Below, one piece after another: positions 31,695 to 42,440 of a DNA stretch of 64,000 nucleotides; the stretch's first letter is position 1; each line of letters opens with the position of its first letter. The position numbers and the translations under genes are program-made. Location: the NCBI GenBank assembly GCA_025738555.1, contig JAOVFP010000012.1:1364001-1428000 (forward strand), written 5' to 3'. This stretch comes from Cyathus striatus (Eukaryota; Basidiomycota; Agaricomycetes; Agaricales; Nidulariaceae). The notes beneath the pieces are model-generated. The model did not search any database. It had not been told where the DNA came from and saw only the letters and a list, made by a program, of their open reading frames with translations.

Positions 31695-34207
31695 ATGACG
31701 AACGTGAAGGGTGCTAGGATTTTGCCCTCTGTATCGAGGCTATGGCTTTCTATAGGGGTTCTGCTGGCTCTAGTTTTCCAACTTGTAAATGCAGCATCTT
31801 CGCAGACGGTATTCCCCGATCTTTATGAGGCCTCTGTTTTGGAGCTGCAAGATGGACTGGATAAGGGACTGTTTACAAGTGTAGACTTGGTCAAAGTGCG
31901 CAGCACCGTTCTTCTGCTAAACTTGATACTCATGCAGCTATAGGCGTACTTTGCTCGTATCGAAGAAGTGAATCTCAAAGGACCAGAACTACGCGCTGTA
32001 CTCGAAATGAACCCCTCGGCACTCGCCACAGCAGCTGAGCTCGATGAAGAACGCAAAACGAAGGGAAAGAGGAGTCTTATGCATGGGATTCCTATCCTTC
32101 TCAAGGTACGTTTCTTCGTACCATACTTTAACGTATTCTAAAGCTGCTATAGGATAACATTGCTACCACCGCTTCAGAAGGCACGTTTCCCCCATTCCAC
32201 AATCTACATTTCATCTGACATCACCATAGGATTGAACACGACAGCAGGCTCGTTCAGTCTCCTAGGCTCCATCGTCCCAGACGATGCAGGTGTCGTAAAA
32301 CGCCTCCGAAAGGCAGGAGCTATCATCCTCGGTTCGTCCCCTCCCTCACCTCCTTTAGCCTTCAAGTTCCATTCTAATGCCACCTCTCAAAGGCAAAGCC
32401 AACCTCTCCGAATTCGCCCACTTTCGTGGAAACCTAGCCTCAGGCTGGTCAGGGCGCGGCGGACAATGCACAAATGCCTACTTCCCCAACGCCGATCCCT
32501 GCGGGTCTTCCTCTGGTTCTGGTGTAGCTGCAAGCATAGGGCTGGTTGCTGTCACTCTTGGTAGCGAGACGGACGGGAGCATTACATGCCCGAGTAGTAA
32601 TAACAATTTGGCGGGGATCAAGCCTAGCGTTGGGTTGACTTCTCGTGCTGGTGGTGCGTTTCTCATTCTTTCTGTCATTATGATTTTGGAGGGACTGATG
32701 AAGGGTGATAGTGATACCAATATCATCACATCAAGACACCGTAGGACCTATGACCCGCTCACTCACAGACGCAGCAATCGTCCTCTCCGTAATAGCCGGT
32801 CCAGATCCAAACGACAACTTCACCCTCGTACAACCGTCCCCCGTACCAGACTTCACAAAAGCCCTCAACGCTAACGCATTAAAAGGAAAACGCATCGGTG
32901 TACCGAGGACGGTCTTCCTAAACGACAGCATCTCCGGAAACGATCCGTTTGTCAATGTCCAGTTTGAAAAGGCGCTGGATGTGATTCGGGGATTGGGAGC
33001 GACGGTGGTTGATCCTGCGGATTTGGAGAGTGCGGAGGAGATTGTGAATAGTAATAACGAGACGATTGTGCTGGATGTTGATTTTAAGGTTTGTTTTCTT
33101 TCAGTTCTGTATAAGGGAATGGGAGCTGACGTGCTATAGATTGAACTGAATGCGTATTATCAAGGATTGAGATTTAACCCTTCTGGTGTACGCAGTCTCG
33201 CGGACTTGATCAAGTTCAACGATGCCAATCCGACGCTGGAGGAACCTACGAACTTTACGGACCAATCTGAGTTTGTCTTCCTCCTCCCTCCCTTCCCCTC
33301 CATACTCATCGTTTTGAAGGTTGATAGAATCAGAAGCAACGACAGGCCGCAATGCGTCGTTCTTCCAAGCTTTGGCGTTCGATCAGGATTTGGGATCTAC
33401 GAGGGGGATAGATGCTACGTTGAAGAAGTTTAAGCTTGATGCGTTGGTGCTTCCTGCGCCTGGGTTTACGACTGTGCCTGCTGCGATTGTGGGGTATCCT
33501 ATTGTTACTGGTGTGTTTTGTTTCTCTTGTTTGTTTGCTTTATTTCGTGTTCGGCTTATGATGTACTGTTTCGTTCGTCCTTTGCCTTCTTCGTTCCTCG
33601 TTACTTTACCCCGCCCTTTGCCTCCCTTTTCTCTACTTACCTTGCTTATCCTCCTTCACACCCCACCTTCAACCACCTTCTCCTTACCTCCCTCATTTCC
33701 CCCTCCTCTTCCTCCTCTCTTCATTTCTCCTTTCTCTCAATGCCTCATCCACCCCCTTTGTACCCTTCCTGATCGCTCTCGCTGGTCTCTTCTTTCCTCC
33801 TCCTTCGCCTATCCTCCTCCTGTGCTCGCTTCATCTGACTTGCCCCCTTCTTTTGTCTTTCTCCCCCCCTCGTGCTCTCTGCTTCTGCCTTGCTCCCTGC
33901 GCATGCCTTACTCATTTCGCTCTGATCCCTGCCGCTTCTTTCCGCTCGTTGATCTGTGCTGACACTCCCTAAAGTCCCATTAGGCTTCTACCCACAAAAC
34001 GTAACAATCGGCTCCGCAGGCCCACTCACAGTCTACCCCGCGCCCGGCGTCCCCTTCGGCCTCTCCTTCCTCGGGACAAAGTTCTCCGAGTTCGAGCTTA
34101 TAGGGCTTGCATTTGCATATGAGCAGAAGACAAAGACGAGGTTGGAGAGGAAGGCTTTTGCTGCTGCTATTCCGAAGACGCAGTTGAGTGATATTGTCGG
34201 GAAGTGA
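31695..34207 (+). CDS. Amidase-signature enzyme C, secretory leader
   Basis: Nine exons: 31695-31895, 31944-32105, 32153-32180, 32230-32331, 32393-32653, 32712-33088, 33140-33270, 33320-33510, 33975-34207; 1,686 nt, 561 aa. Catalytic regions: LMHGIPILLK, PCGSSSGSGVAASIG, SETDGSITCP. The leader (LWLSIGVLLALVFQLVNAAS) looks like a cleavable signal peptide, unlike the basic anchor of A and B. Exons from the second onward have the same lengths as in A and B except that their 164- and 27-nt exons are fused here (191 nt), so one intron is missing. Intron 3 is GC-AG (GAAG|GCACGT...ATAG). The last intron is 464 bp and pyrimidine-rich, against about 50 bp in the paralogs. An upstream exon like that of A/B was not found. 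Confidence 0.88.
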
Positions 34208-34820
34208 GTTGGATTGGGTTGTTCTTTGAGGTAATGATGCTGGAGGAGGGAATGGGTAGAGGCGTGTAGAGGGGTGGGTGGGTTGTATTTGTAGATTGGG
34301 GTTGTGAATTGGTAAAATGATTCATCGTGTTTTTAGGCTACATAATGATGCTTTGAGAAGTGGATGTCTGGATACCCACACGCGTCGAGAGCCAGAAAAC
34401 TACTGATGAATAACAGGCCGAAATATCCAATCAAGTACTAATGCGTAAGCGTTGAAGTGTAGGTTCCGTGTGGTGGCTGTTCCACACCATCCTGTACAAT
34501 ATGTTTTGATTGGTGACTTATTTAGTTCACCCTATTCAGCAGGAAGATTAGATCATCTACAGCTGCATTCGCATGGGATAAGGGTATGCCCTCTATTTCC
34601 AATTCTGGTAACACAATTTCACATCTTTTATAACAAGTTCGGATGTACGATACGGATACGGTGCTTGCTGTAGTAATAGGGAAGCTCTCAAACATATTGC
34701 AACTATTGATAAATTATATAAACGAAGATGTGTAAGTACAATACATAATAGGTTTGTAATATTTTTAAACTATCATAGATCTGTGATTTGAATACTAACG
34801 AAAAATCCTGTACCGAAGAA
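34208..34820. other. Intergenic between convergent genes
   Basis: About 0.6 kb between the ends of amidase C and MYND copy 3. No gene recognised; 3' regions of both genes are expected here. Confidence 0.5.
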
Positions 34821-36624
34821 CTAAACATTACGATACTCTGCATCTATGGCACGCCGACCTGCAACATATGTTATGTATGCTTGCCCAGTGACCCAATCCT
34901 TAGTCTCAACCTCTTCTATATCACCTGCCGTAGTAATTGTTGCTCGGTGTATACCAAGCGGAACCAGACATTGAATAACGGTAGAATTGGGCATATGACG
35001 AGAAATAATCGTAGCAGCGTGGTCCTTCATAATGACTCGTACTGAGTGAGGGTGCTGGGTATAATCAAATACGATAGCCAATTGTGATAAAGGTTGTCCA
35101 GGGTATTCTTTTTGAGCCATATCTTCGATAGCTCCCCATTGCATTGCAGCAGTTGTGATAGCAAAACGGCAAACAGATTTGTGGTCACGTTTACGAAGAG
35201 TGGAATGTGTTGAAGTATCCTTTAACTTACCTATCACAGAAACATTATATGAATTATGCACGCCGAGAAAGAATTAAATGACTTACGAGAAAGAGGACAG
35301 ACATCACGGTGGAAATCTACCCAATTCTCCTTTTGACATTTTTGCGAGCAATACCAGGCTGATTTACAACCAGAACATTGCCACATTTTCTCGGATTTAG
35401 AATGTACATCGTGCTACATATATATAAATTGACATAAAAATGTGCAATGATAACTGCATAAACAAATCTCACCTTCGGGTTGTCACAGAAAGAAAGACGA
35501 GGGAGTTCACGGTTTAGATACTTCATTTTGTTATCGAATAATCGACAAAACGTGTTCCATTCTCGGGCAACCATGGTCGTAGACATGTCACTGTCAAAAT
35601 TATTACCTTTGAGGACGTCTTCCATAGCTGATAACACTGAACTATACACCATAAACTTGGGAAGAGTTGAGGTAATAATCGTAACAGCTTTGTCAATCAT
35701 AGGCTTTAAGCTCCTAGGATCCGCATCGTTCTTTAACAACCACTTGAAGTACGGACTATAAAAGATGAAAGCCACCAACAGACCTGAACGAATGGCCTCA
35801 CACACAGCATCAATTGAGTTTGCCGACTCCAGCGTGAGTTGAAGAATGTCGAGGAACTGCAGACACGCGTCAACGATACCAACTCCAGGCTCTTCATCAT
35901 ATGTACAAACATCGAGCACCATCGCTTCCACCGTTGTGGTCATACAGCGAACTATGCGGTTTACGGGCACTCCGAGAGATGGATCGTATGCGTCGAAATC
36001 GCTGAGAATACCCAACAAACGACTGTACTGTTGATAGCTGCAGAAATCTGTCTCTGTACTTGATATAAGGCGTTTCAGGATTAGGTTGACCAGAACACGT
36101 TTGGTTACGCCCTCCACATCGTAGATCCTGCTCCTAAACCTTGGGTCCATTCCTCGCGTGTTCATCATGATGCCTATAAATGGAGCCCACCAACCACAAT
36201 ATAGGGAGTATTCAGAGCGCTCGTAGTCGTAGTCTGTCACGAGCCAGAGACGAATGGCCAGCTGAGGCACACCAGCAGCAGAAGAGACAAGGCGAGTGTT
36301 TGTGTTAACGAAGTATGCGAAGACACATGACACGTAGGTTATAACCTCCCTACGAGAGGGGAAATGAGAGTCTAGTAGTGGAGGATGGTAGTGGTCGAAG
36401 AGGAATGTAAACCACGAGAAAAGACCAGCTTTCCAGTATTTGTTCAGATCGGATGATTTGAGAGGTAGGACTTTTCGCTCTCTTTGATATCGCTCCATAT
36501 CTTCGGAAAGTTTGTGAAGTCCCGCTATCGCTTCGAGCGTATTAGACTTATCTTCTACTGAGAGATTCATTGGATCACTAGGTACTAGCGAGCCTCTTAG
36601 TGATAGCTGTGTTTTGTTCGACAT
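34821..36624 (-). CDS. MYND zinc-finger protein copy 3 (intact)
   Basis: Exons 36624-35473, 35413-35287 and 35230-34821 give 1,689 nt, 562 aa. Introns are 59 and 56 bp with GT-AG ends. An unnamed N-terminal region of about 370 residues (GSLVPSDPMNLSV, DYDYERSEYSLYCGWWAPF, ANSIDAVCEAIRSGLL) precedes a MYND-type finger. The finger comprises LSFCDNPK, then MWQCSGCKSAWYCSQKCQKEN and a His-x3-Cys end. The second cysteine of the first metal pair is not obvious (FCDNPKHD), as in many mushroom MYND-like proteins. The C-terminal exon has conserved AIEDMAQKEYPGQPLSQL and a beta-rich end. MYND fingers mediate protein contacts; the role here is unknown. It converges with amidase C; copies 1 and 2 lie on the other side of the amidases. 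Confidence 0.9.
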
Positions 36625-36636
36625 TGCTCTGAACAT

Positions 36637-37058
36637 GCATGTTCATAACTGGTTAGTAAGCGAGAATCAACTTCAGTTCTCGAATGCTTACATGTAGTTT
36701 AAGCACACGGAGGAGGAAGGTATTGAGGTATATGGTCACCTGGTGGTATAAGTCAAACGAAAGAACGGGGAGCGAACAAGCTGGATAACATGAACTTGTA
36801 TAGGATATTTTAAACTCCGGAGCTCCGCTCGTCAAAGAACGAACCAAGAATGAACCAAGATTTTTTATCTGCTAAGTATTGAAACTCTTTACAAGCATTA
36901 GCCTAGTCTATGCGTATATCGTAAATATTCTTCAAGAACGATGAAAGGTATCGCAGGAGGTACTGGTAATAGAGATAATTTCAACAGGCCGTGCTACAGG
37001 CGTACTACTCAGTGGGCTTACTTACTAAACAACAGATGCATGCTAAAGTTTAAACGCA
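36637..37058. other. Intergenic, no gene recognised
   Basis: Upstream region of MYND copy 3 and downstream of the F-box pseudogene. I see no supported feature. Confidence 0.4.
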
Positions 37059-38480
37059 TTAATCCAAAAAGCCAACATCGAGTATAAACCCGTCACCCAT
37101 ACATAAGCATATCCTCCGCACAGCTTCGAGAATATATCCCGGTGATTGCTTTATATACAACCTTTTAATGCTTTGTAGCTGTTCAACTTTCCACCCTTCG
37201 ATATGCAAAGATTCTGTCTGGAATATTGAAAACTCCTCAAGTCGACAGTCTGATCTGTTGAAGAACCGTAGAATACTTGACAATTCATAGCCCAGTTCGT
37301 TCATATGTAACACAGTGAGTTGAGGTGCTGTGAACACATAAAATACATTCGTACTTCCGTGATCCCCATCTAACATCAACGCATGAAGCTTTGGAAATGT
37401 TATACATTCAGATATCTTGCACCTTCCACACAATTTGAAAAATGTGAGGTTAGGCATGAGTTTGATTATACCAGAAAGTTCTTCTTCTCCCATATAACTG
37501 GATTTGTACTCAAAATGGGTGATTTGGACCCAAGGAAAGCCAATAAGTATATCTGTCAGATATACTTATTGGCTTTCCTTGGGTCCAAATTTGGTTGCTT
37601 GAGACTTGTGATATATAGATTCGTCAACTTAGGGGCTGATTGTAAAGTGACCATGATGTCCTGGCGAGTATCTATGTAGCCAACATTAAAGTGGGTCATT
37701 TTTGGACATGGATTAAGGGAGATAGAGTGAGTAACATTGAATAGCGACAGGTGTTTCAAACACAAAAATGTCACATCTTCTGGGATGCGAGTTGAAATAG
37801 CTTTTAATAGTGTTCCGTTGGCAATGGTGAGGGTTTCCCATCGATGAACTGGCTTTGTCACCATATCCATGCAGCGATCACCGAGAAGATACGAAATAGG
37901 GAAAATAGGGAACCAGATATGAAGCGGAACTTCGTCTGATAGTAAAATACATCTTTCTAGAAAGAGGTGGTTCCATAATTTTACCATCATAGCACAAATC
38001 ATGATATTCACAGGAGTTGAAACTAATCCTTGACCATAGTTCAGGGCAGGATAATGCTACAGAGCACCAATAAGCACATATTTGTGTTATCGTTCCAACA
38101 AATGTTTCGTGATATTCGCAGGCCTGAATGTACCCACCACGTTCGAGGTGCCGCTGGTATACAACGAAAAGGTATTGTAGCACATCTTCAGGTAACTTTC
38201 TGATGGGTGCAAAAAGGCTCTGTTTCTGAACTTTGAACTCTTGAAGTTCATCCCGCAATTGGGTGATTGAAGAGAGAATCTGTCCTAGACGATTAATTTC
38301 TGCATCCAGTCTCAGTATTTCTGATTCAGCATGGCTGATCTCGTTTTTCGTTGACTCAAGTTCAATGCCAATAGGCATTTCGTTCGTTCGATGTGCATGT
38401 GATAAGTCAATGAAATTATTGAGGGGAAACGTCGGACCGCTTTTATTTCCACAGGTATCGCACGCAGTGTGGGGAGCGCT
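37059..38480 (-). pseudogene. F-box protein with coiled coil and leucine-rich-like tail, disrupted
   Basis: The N-terminal part (from a splice acceptor near 38,480) has a CxxCG motif, then a coiled coil (about EISHAESEILRLDAEINRLG). The F-box PIRKLPEDVLQYLFVVYQRH follows, and LSCPELWSRISF, the arrangement of many mushroom F-box proteins that recruit substrates to SCF ubiquitin ligases. Near 37,965-38,000 the convincing frame shifts to VKLWNHLFLERC and continues with LHIWFPIFPISYLL and APKLTNLYITSLKQPN. A 69-bp palindrome at 37,522-37,590 then inserts a stop. A third frame (37,493-37,059) resumes with LMPNLTFFKLCGRC and LEEFSIFQTESL. There are at least two lesions, so it is a probable pseudogene. 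The first exon is not resolved. Confidence 0.75.
37522..37590. repeat. 69-bp near-perfect palindrome (34-bp arms, 1-bp centre)
   Basis: Positions 37,522-37,555 are the exact reverse complement of 37,557-37,590, with a single T at 37,556 between them. The right arm is the normal coding sequence of the F-box gene (NLDPRKANKYI on the minus strand) and the left arm is its inverted copy. Confidence 0.97.
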
Positions 38481-38811
38481 AAAATGGGTTAGATATAAAG
38501 AATTAAGACAGTGTTGTCAAAGTCTTGTATTTTGAGTAAACACATTAAATATTCAATATCGGAAGTGTAAGGCAAGGCATCGGTAGAGCGGTTCATGGTT
38601 TGAGACTGATTTATAGTCAGTGAAAGATTAGAGCAAGAGATCGATTGTGGGCGTTGACGTTGAACGTTTGAACGTTTGAACTGACAGCTGTCACGTGAAT
38701 GTCTTACATAAACGTGTTTGTATTGTGTTTGCACCTATTTACCATCAACGACACTCTTCGAGAGAGTGTCTCCTTGTTCCTTCCGTGCAGCCGAACATCC
38801 ATCCTTGCAGC
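38481..38811. other. Short intergenic stretch, F-box 5' side
   Basis: It may contain the first small exon of the F-box gene (an ATG-led frame reading MNRSTDALPYTSDIEY on the minus strand), but no donor can be assigned with confidence. Confidence 0.3.
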
Positions 38812-39820
38812 CAGTGGTGTCATGACCAAGGGTCGGACCGAATTTTACAAATTGGTCGATCAAGTTTATAAATTTGACCAACGTTTGGTCAGAATGGTCG
38901 AAAGTGGTCAAGAAGGATCATGTGATTGCATAGTACTACGTGAGAATTGAGATTCTAGAGTTTCCATCAGTGCGCTCATTGCCCTCGTCTTCACTGCCGC
39001 CGTCTTCATCTCCCAATAAGTTCAATGTTGCCTCTTCATGAACCTCCACCTCAGCATTTATGATCCGTAATCCGGTCTCTCTGGTACTCTCCATCATTAT
39101 TCAAGTAGTTTATGAAGGCAGCATAGAAATCTGTGCCTGTCAGAGTCTCGTTTGGAAATATATGATGGCATACATTCTTTACAATATCAAAAAGGCCATG
39201 CACCATGCATCCCCTGCACCAGACCCAGTCTCGTCGTCAGCGTCAAAGTATGTCCAACCCCAGCTGTTAATTGTAGACATTGTAGAGATCTGAGAATGAG
39301 GTTTTTTTTTTAAAAAAAAATCCATAGTTTATTGTCGGTTGTGGCAGGCCATATGTCGCGACAGTTCATCGTGATTCGTAGCTCCTAGGTAGCTACTACG
39401 TATGTAAGGTATCGAGGGTGTATAGTAACAAATATAGTACGAGAGGTATGAGATTAGCGTCGAGTGGTATTGTGAGGACTCGGGGATACTACCCCCGCAG
39501 AGGAAGCACCAGGAGGAGAATGAGGTTTATAATGAGATGTTGTCCACCATACTGCACAATGCACGATGAGCTACAATAGCATATAAATTTTCCATTCCTA
39601 AGTATCCACTCTGTCATGTCTATGTAAAAGAGCGTCCCTAGCATGCTTCATCTATTGAGTTATTCGCTAGTCACCTTATCTTATCTAACTCGATTAGGTA
39701 CTGAGAATTGCATGACCAATCTCGACCATCGGCGACCTGGTCATTGACCTAGGTCAATTTGATTGGTCATAAATGACCTGACCAAATCGACCCTTGGTCG
39801 GCTTGACCACGACACCACTG
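38812..39820. mobile_element. Non-autonomous hAT-type element, 8-bp target duplication
   Basis: The element starts CAGTGGTGTCATGACCAAGG and ends with the near complement CTTGACCACGACACCACTG. CTTGCAGC stands on both sides (38,804-38,811 and 39,821-39,828), the 8-bp duplication typical of hAT transposons. The 1,009-bp body has GGTC/GACC-rich subterminal regions on both sides and an A/T run near 39,301-39,320. No transposase homology was seen, so it would depend on a transposase supplied elsewhere. Confidence 0.9.
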
Positions 39821-40068
39821 CTTGCAGCCGTTCCAAGCCATCCTCGACTTTCGCCAAGTGCCCCTGGCTATGTCATATCCCGATATTACGGTGGTCGGTT
39901 GCGCAGACTGACTTAAAAGCCGCTGATTCGGGGAATTGCCTTGAACTAAGTTAGAAAATCTTACTGTTGTCTTACTATGGCGGCCGCCATACACATTCCC
40001 GGCTGAAGGCATACGCACTACCGTAGGAAGCTTTTCGTCCTGTTGAAGAAGGCCCAGTATTAGAAACC

Positions 40069-40078
40069 CTATAAAAGG
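40069..40078 (+). promoter_or_regulatory. TATA box of SDR-1
   Basis: CTATAAAAGG lies about 90 bp upstream of the SDR-1 start. SDR-2 has TATAAAGG at almost the same distance (43,421), which supports a conserved core promoter. Confidence 0.65.
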
Positions 40079-40160
40079 TCTGTTGATGTACGAACAAAGA
40101 TCAACACAACTTATCCTCGATCTACTTATTACTCGCTCTCAGCACAATTTGCATCTAACA

Positions 40161-41530
40161 ATGTCTGCCGTTCTTCCGAAGAGTGTCAACGAAGATATTC
40201 GCAGCGAGGTTAGTCCCTTTGTTTTTGGAGGCGTATCTTACTGACATTTGCGGAGAAATGGGATCTTAACTTGATTCCTGACTTGACAGGAAAAGTTGCT
40301 CTCGTCACTGGCGCAGCGTACGTCGCATTTGTGCTAGCCAATACCGAGTTAACGTATTATTTACTTCCAGTTCCTCTGGAAGCATTGGCTTTCACATTGC
40401 GCACCAGCTCGCTCTTAAAGGCGCTAAAGTTTACCTCGGAGCCAGGTCTGCTGCAAGGGCGGAGGTAGCCGTGAAAGACATGCTATCCTTCACTCCCACC
40501 TTGTCAAAGGACCTTCTGAAGACCTTTGTCGCCGAACTTGCAGACTTGAAGCAAGTGAAAGCGGCTTGCGACAAATTTTTAGCGGAAGAGTCTCGTTTAG
40601 ATCTTTTGATCCATAATGCTGCAATGTAAGCTAGCCATCTAGTTTCATTCGAGAAAAAGGTGTTGATATTTACTGCCAGGGTATCTGCCGAGTTGGACCC
40701 CAACGGTCTCTCGTTAACCATCGCGGTGAAGTGAGTCACTTACCGGTTTAGGACAGTATTTCGTTGGTACTAACTATTCAACTGCCAGTCATTTAGTACC
40801 ATTCATCATTACGAAGGCATTTCTCCCACTGCTAAAGGCAACCGCTGCGCACTCTTCAGACGTCCGAGTCGTGACCGTACGTTTATAGTTCCAACGCACA
40901 ACACTTGATCCTCAGTTCAGATCTTAGCTTTCCTCTTATGCGCATACTTTCTTCCCTGGACCTGTCCGATTTGACACGAAGGAATCATTAAATTTTAATT
41001 TCCCTGGCGCTGCTGATCAACCTGAAGCTACCTTCCTTCCTTATGGTACGTTCATCATGATGTCGTTTCTAGAATAACAGTTTTATTCAAAATGATTGTG
41101 TAGCACACTCAAAGCTCGCCAACATACTCTTTGCCTCTCAATTACAAAAGAAGCTAGACGAAGACAAAGGAGATATTATTTCCGTCTCCGTACACCCCGG
41201 CACCGTTAGAACAGGTACATCTCTGACTCTCGTTACTAATACGTTTCACTTAACTTTATTGTAGTCGGTGCAGAGGATTTCACCACCCGTATCAAATCAA
41301 AGCACATACTCGAGCAAGCGTTGACTCCCATCGAAGGTGCTATAACTCCCCTCTTCGCTGCCGCTGCTCCTGAAGTGCGAACAGAGAAGTCGAAGTTTGG
41401 TGGCGCTTATGTGATGCCGTTCGGTGTGGTGTTGCCCGAGGATTTGACCGAGGACGCGAAGAATCCTAAGCTCGCTGAGGAGCTTTGGAATACAAGCGAG
41501 AACGTTGTCGTTGATATCTTTGGAAATTAA
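40161..41530 (+). CDS. Short-chain dehydrogenase/reductase SDR-1
   Basis: Eight exons: 40161-40208, 40256-40317, 40371-40625, 40680-40730, 40789-40876, 40928-41045, 41104-41214, 41265-41530; 999 nt, 332 aa. The Rossmann nucleotide-binding segment is [20 protein letters not shown] (a TG-x4-G-x2-G variant). LIHNAAM matches the NNAG-type structural motif, TLSSYAH supplies the catalytic serine region, and YAHSK at the exon 6/7 junction gives the catalytic Tyr and Lys four residues apart. The family catalyses NAD(P)H-dependent oxidoreduction; the substrate is unknown. The gene stands alone with its own TATA box. A relic and a second copy follow in tandem on the same strand. Confidence 0.92.
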
Positions 41531-42192
41531 ACTATATTTCTAACTCTATTTGTATCGTATTATCAGTATTACTGCCAAATTTTAACATTTGGTCTTCAGT
41601 TGTCTACCTTCACATTGGAGCTATCGAAATCTTGAGAAAATGAGACCACGATGATAAGCATGACGCCATATGGTTTACTCAAGTTTTATCATGATCCACA
41701 TGTTGATAATTACTGATACTAGCGATATGCCCTTCGCTCTCTGGAATAGCTGATTCAGATCACTAACCCACCCATGAACTTCAACGAAACAATCCCTGAA
41801 ACGGTTGTAATACTTCCGAATAACCGTTAGTACGAATATATTTCTCGTCTTACAAAATTTTCTTATATAGCAGATTCATGTCATAGTCAAGCTAAGGTAT
41901 GATATGAATTATTCACTACGTGATGCGTTTCATGATTGGAAATAATTTATGTTTGAATACAAAGAGTAACACCGGTCAAATCTGCATGGCGCTTGATGCA
42001 TTGATAATTAAAATCACCTCCCACTGAGAAACTGATATTGTAAGAAAACCTCGTAAGATGTTTGCAGGCTTACTCAGTACTAATTCATCACGCTAAACTA
42101 ACTATTAAATGAATTAAACAGTCAGTACGGATCATATCCAGTCTGTATTTTCTGTCATTGTCAAACGTGTCTTTCCCCAGAGCCTCGTTACA
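41531..42192. other. Intergenic, partly duplicated
   Basis: The stretch near 41,810-41,890 (CCGAATAACCGTTAGTACG ... TATAGCAGATTCATG) is echoed near 43,085-43,150 (CCGAATAACCGTCTTCTACG ... CATAGCATATTCATG). The downstream flank was therefore copied along with the SDR gene. Confidence 0.6.
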
Positions 42193-42440
42193 ATGGATAT
42201 TCGTGGCGAAGTTAGTTTTTATTGTTATAAGTTACTAAGCGTTGGATCTTATCACACCTGGATCAAAGGATTTTATGTTTCGTGTCATTATTCCAAGCAC
42301 CCATTTGACAACGCGCCGCGAGGACACCCCTATCCGCCCCCGTTTCCCCCGGACCGGAAGTACGTAAAGAGAAGTTAAAGTATGGTGGCGCCTATTTGGT
42401 GCCTTTTGCGAGAACGTTATTGCTGATATAAGTTTAGGTA
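42193..42440 (+). pseudogene. SDR relic between SDR-1 and SDR-2
   Basis: It begins ATGGATATTCGTGGCGAAGT, matching exon 1 and donor of SDR-2 (43,508), and is preceded by the same TTCCCCAG(A)GCCTCG-like text. From about 42,352 it resumes with codons matching the last exon (EVRKEKLKYGGAYLVPF), then loses frame before the remnant of ENVIADI. Everything between is missing. It is a third tandem copy reduced by internal deletion. Confidence 0.8.

Noticed and set aside
39060..39293. 77-codon frame in the hAT-type element
   Set aside because: No transposase motifs; it ends in low-complexity text next to an A/T run.
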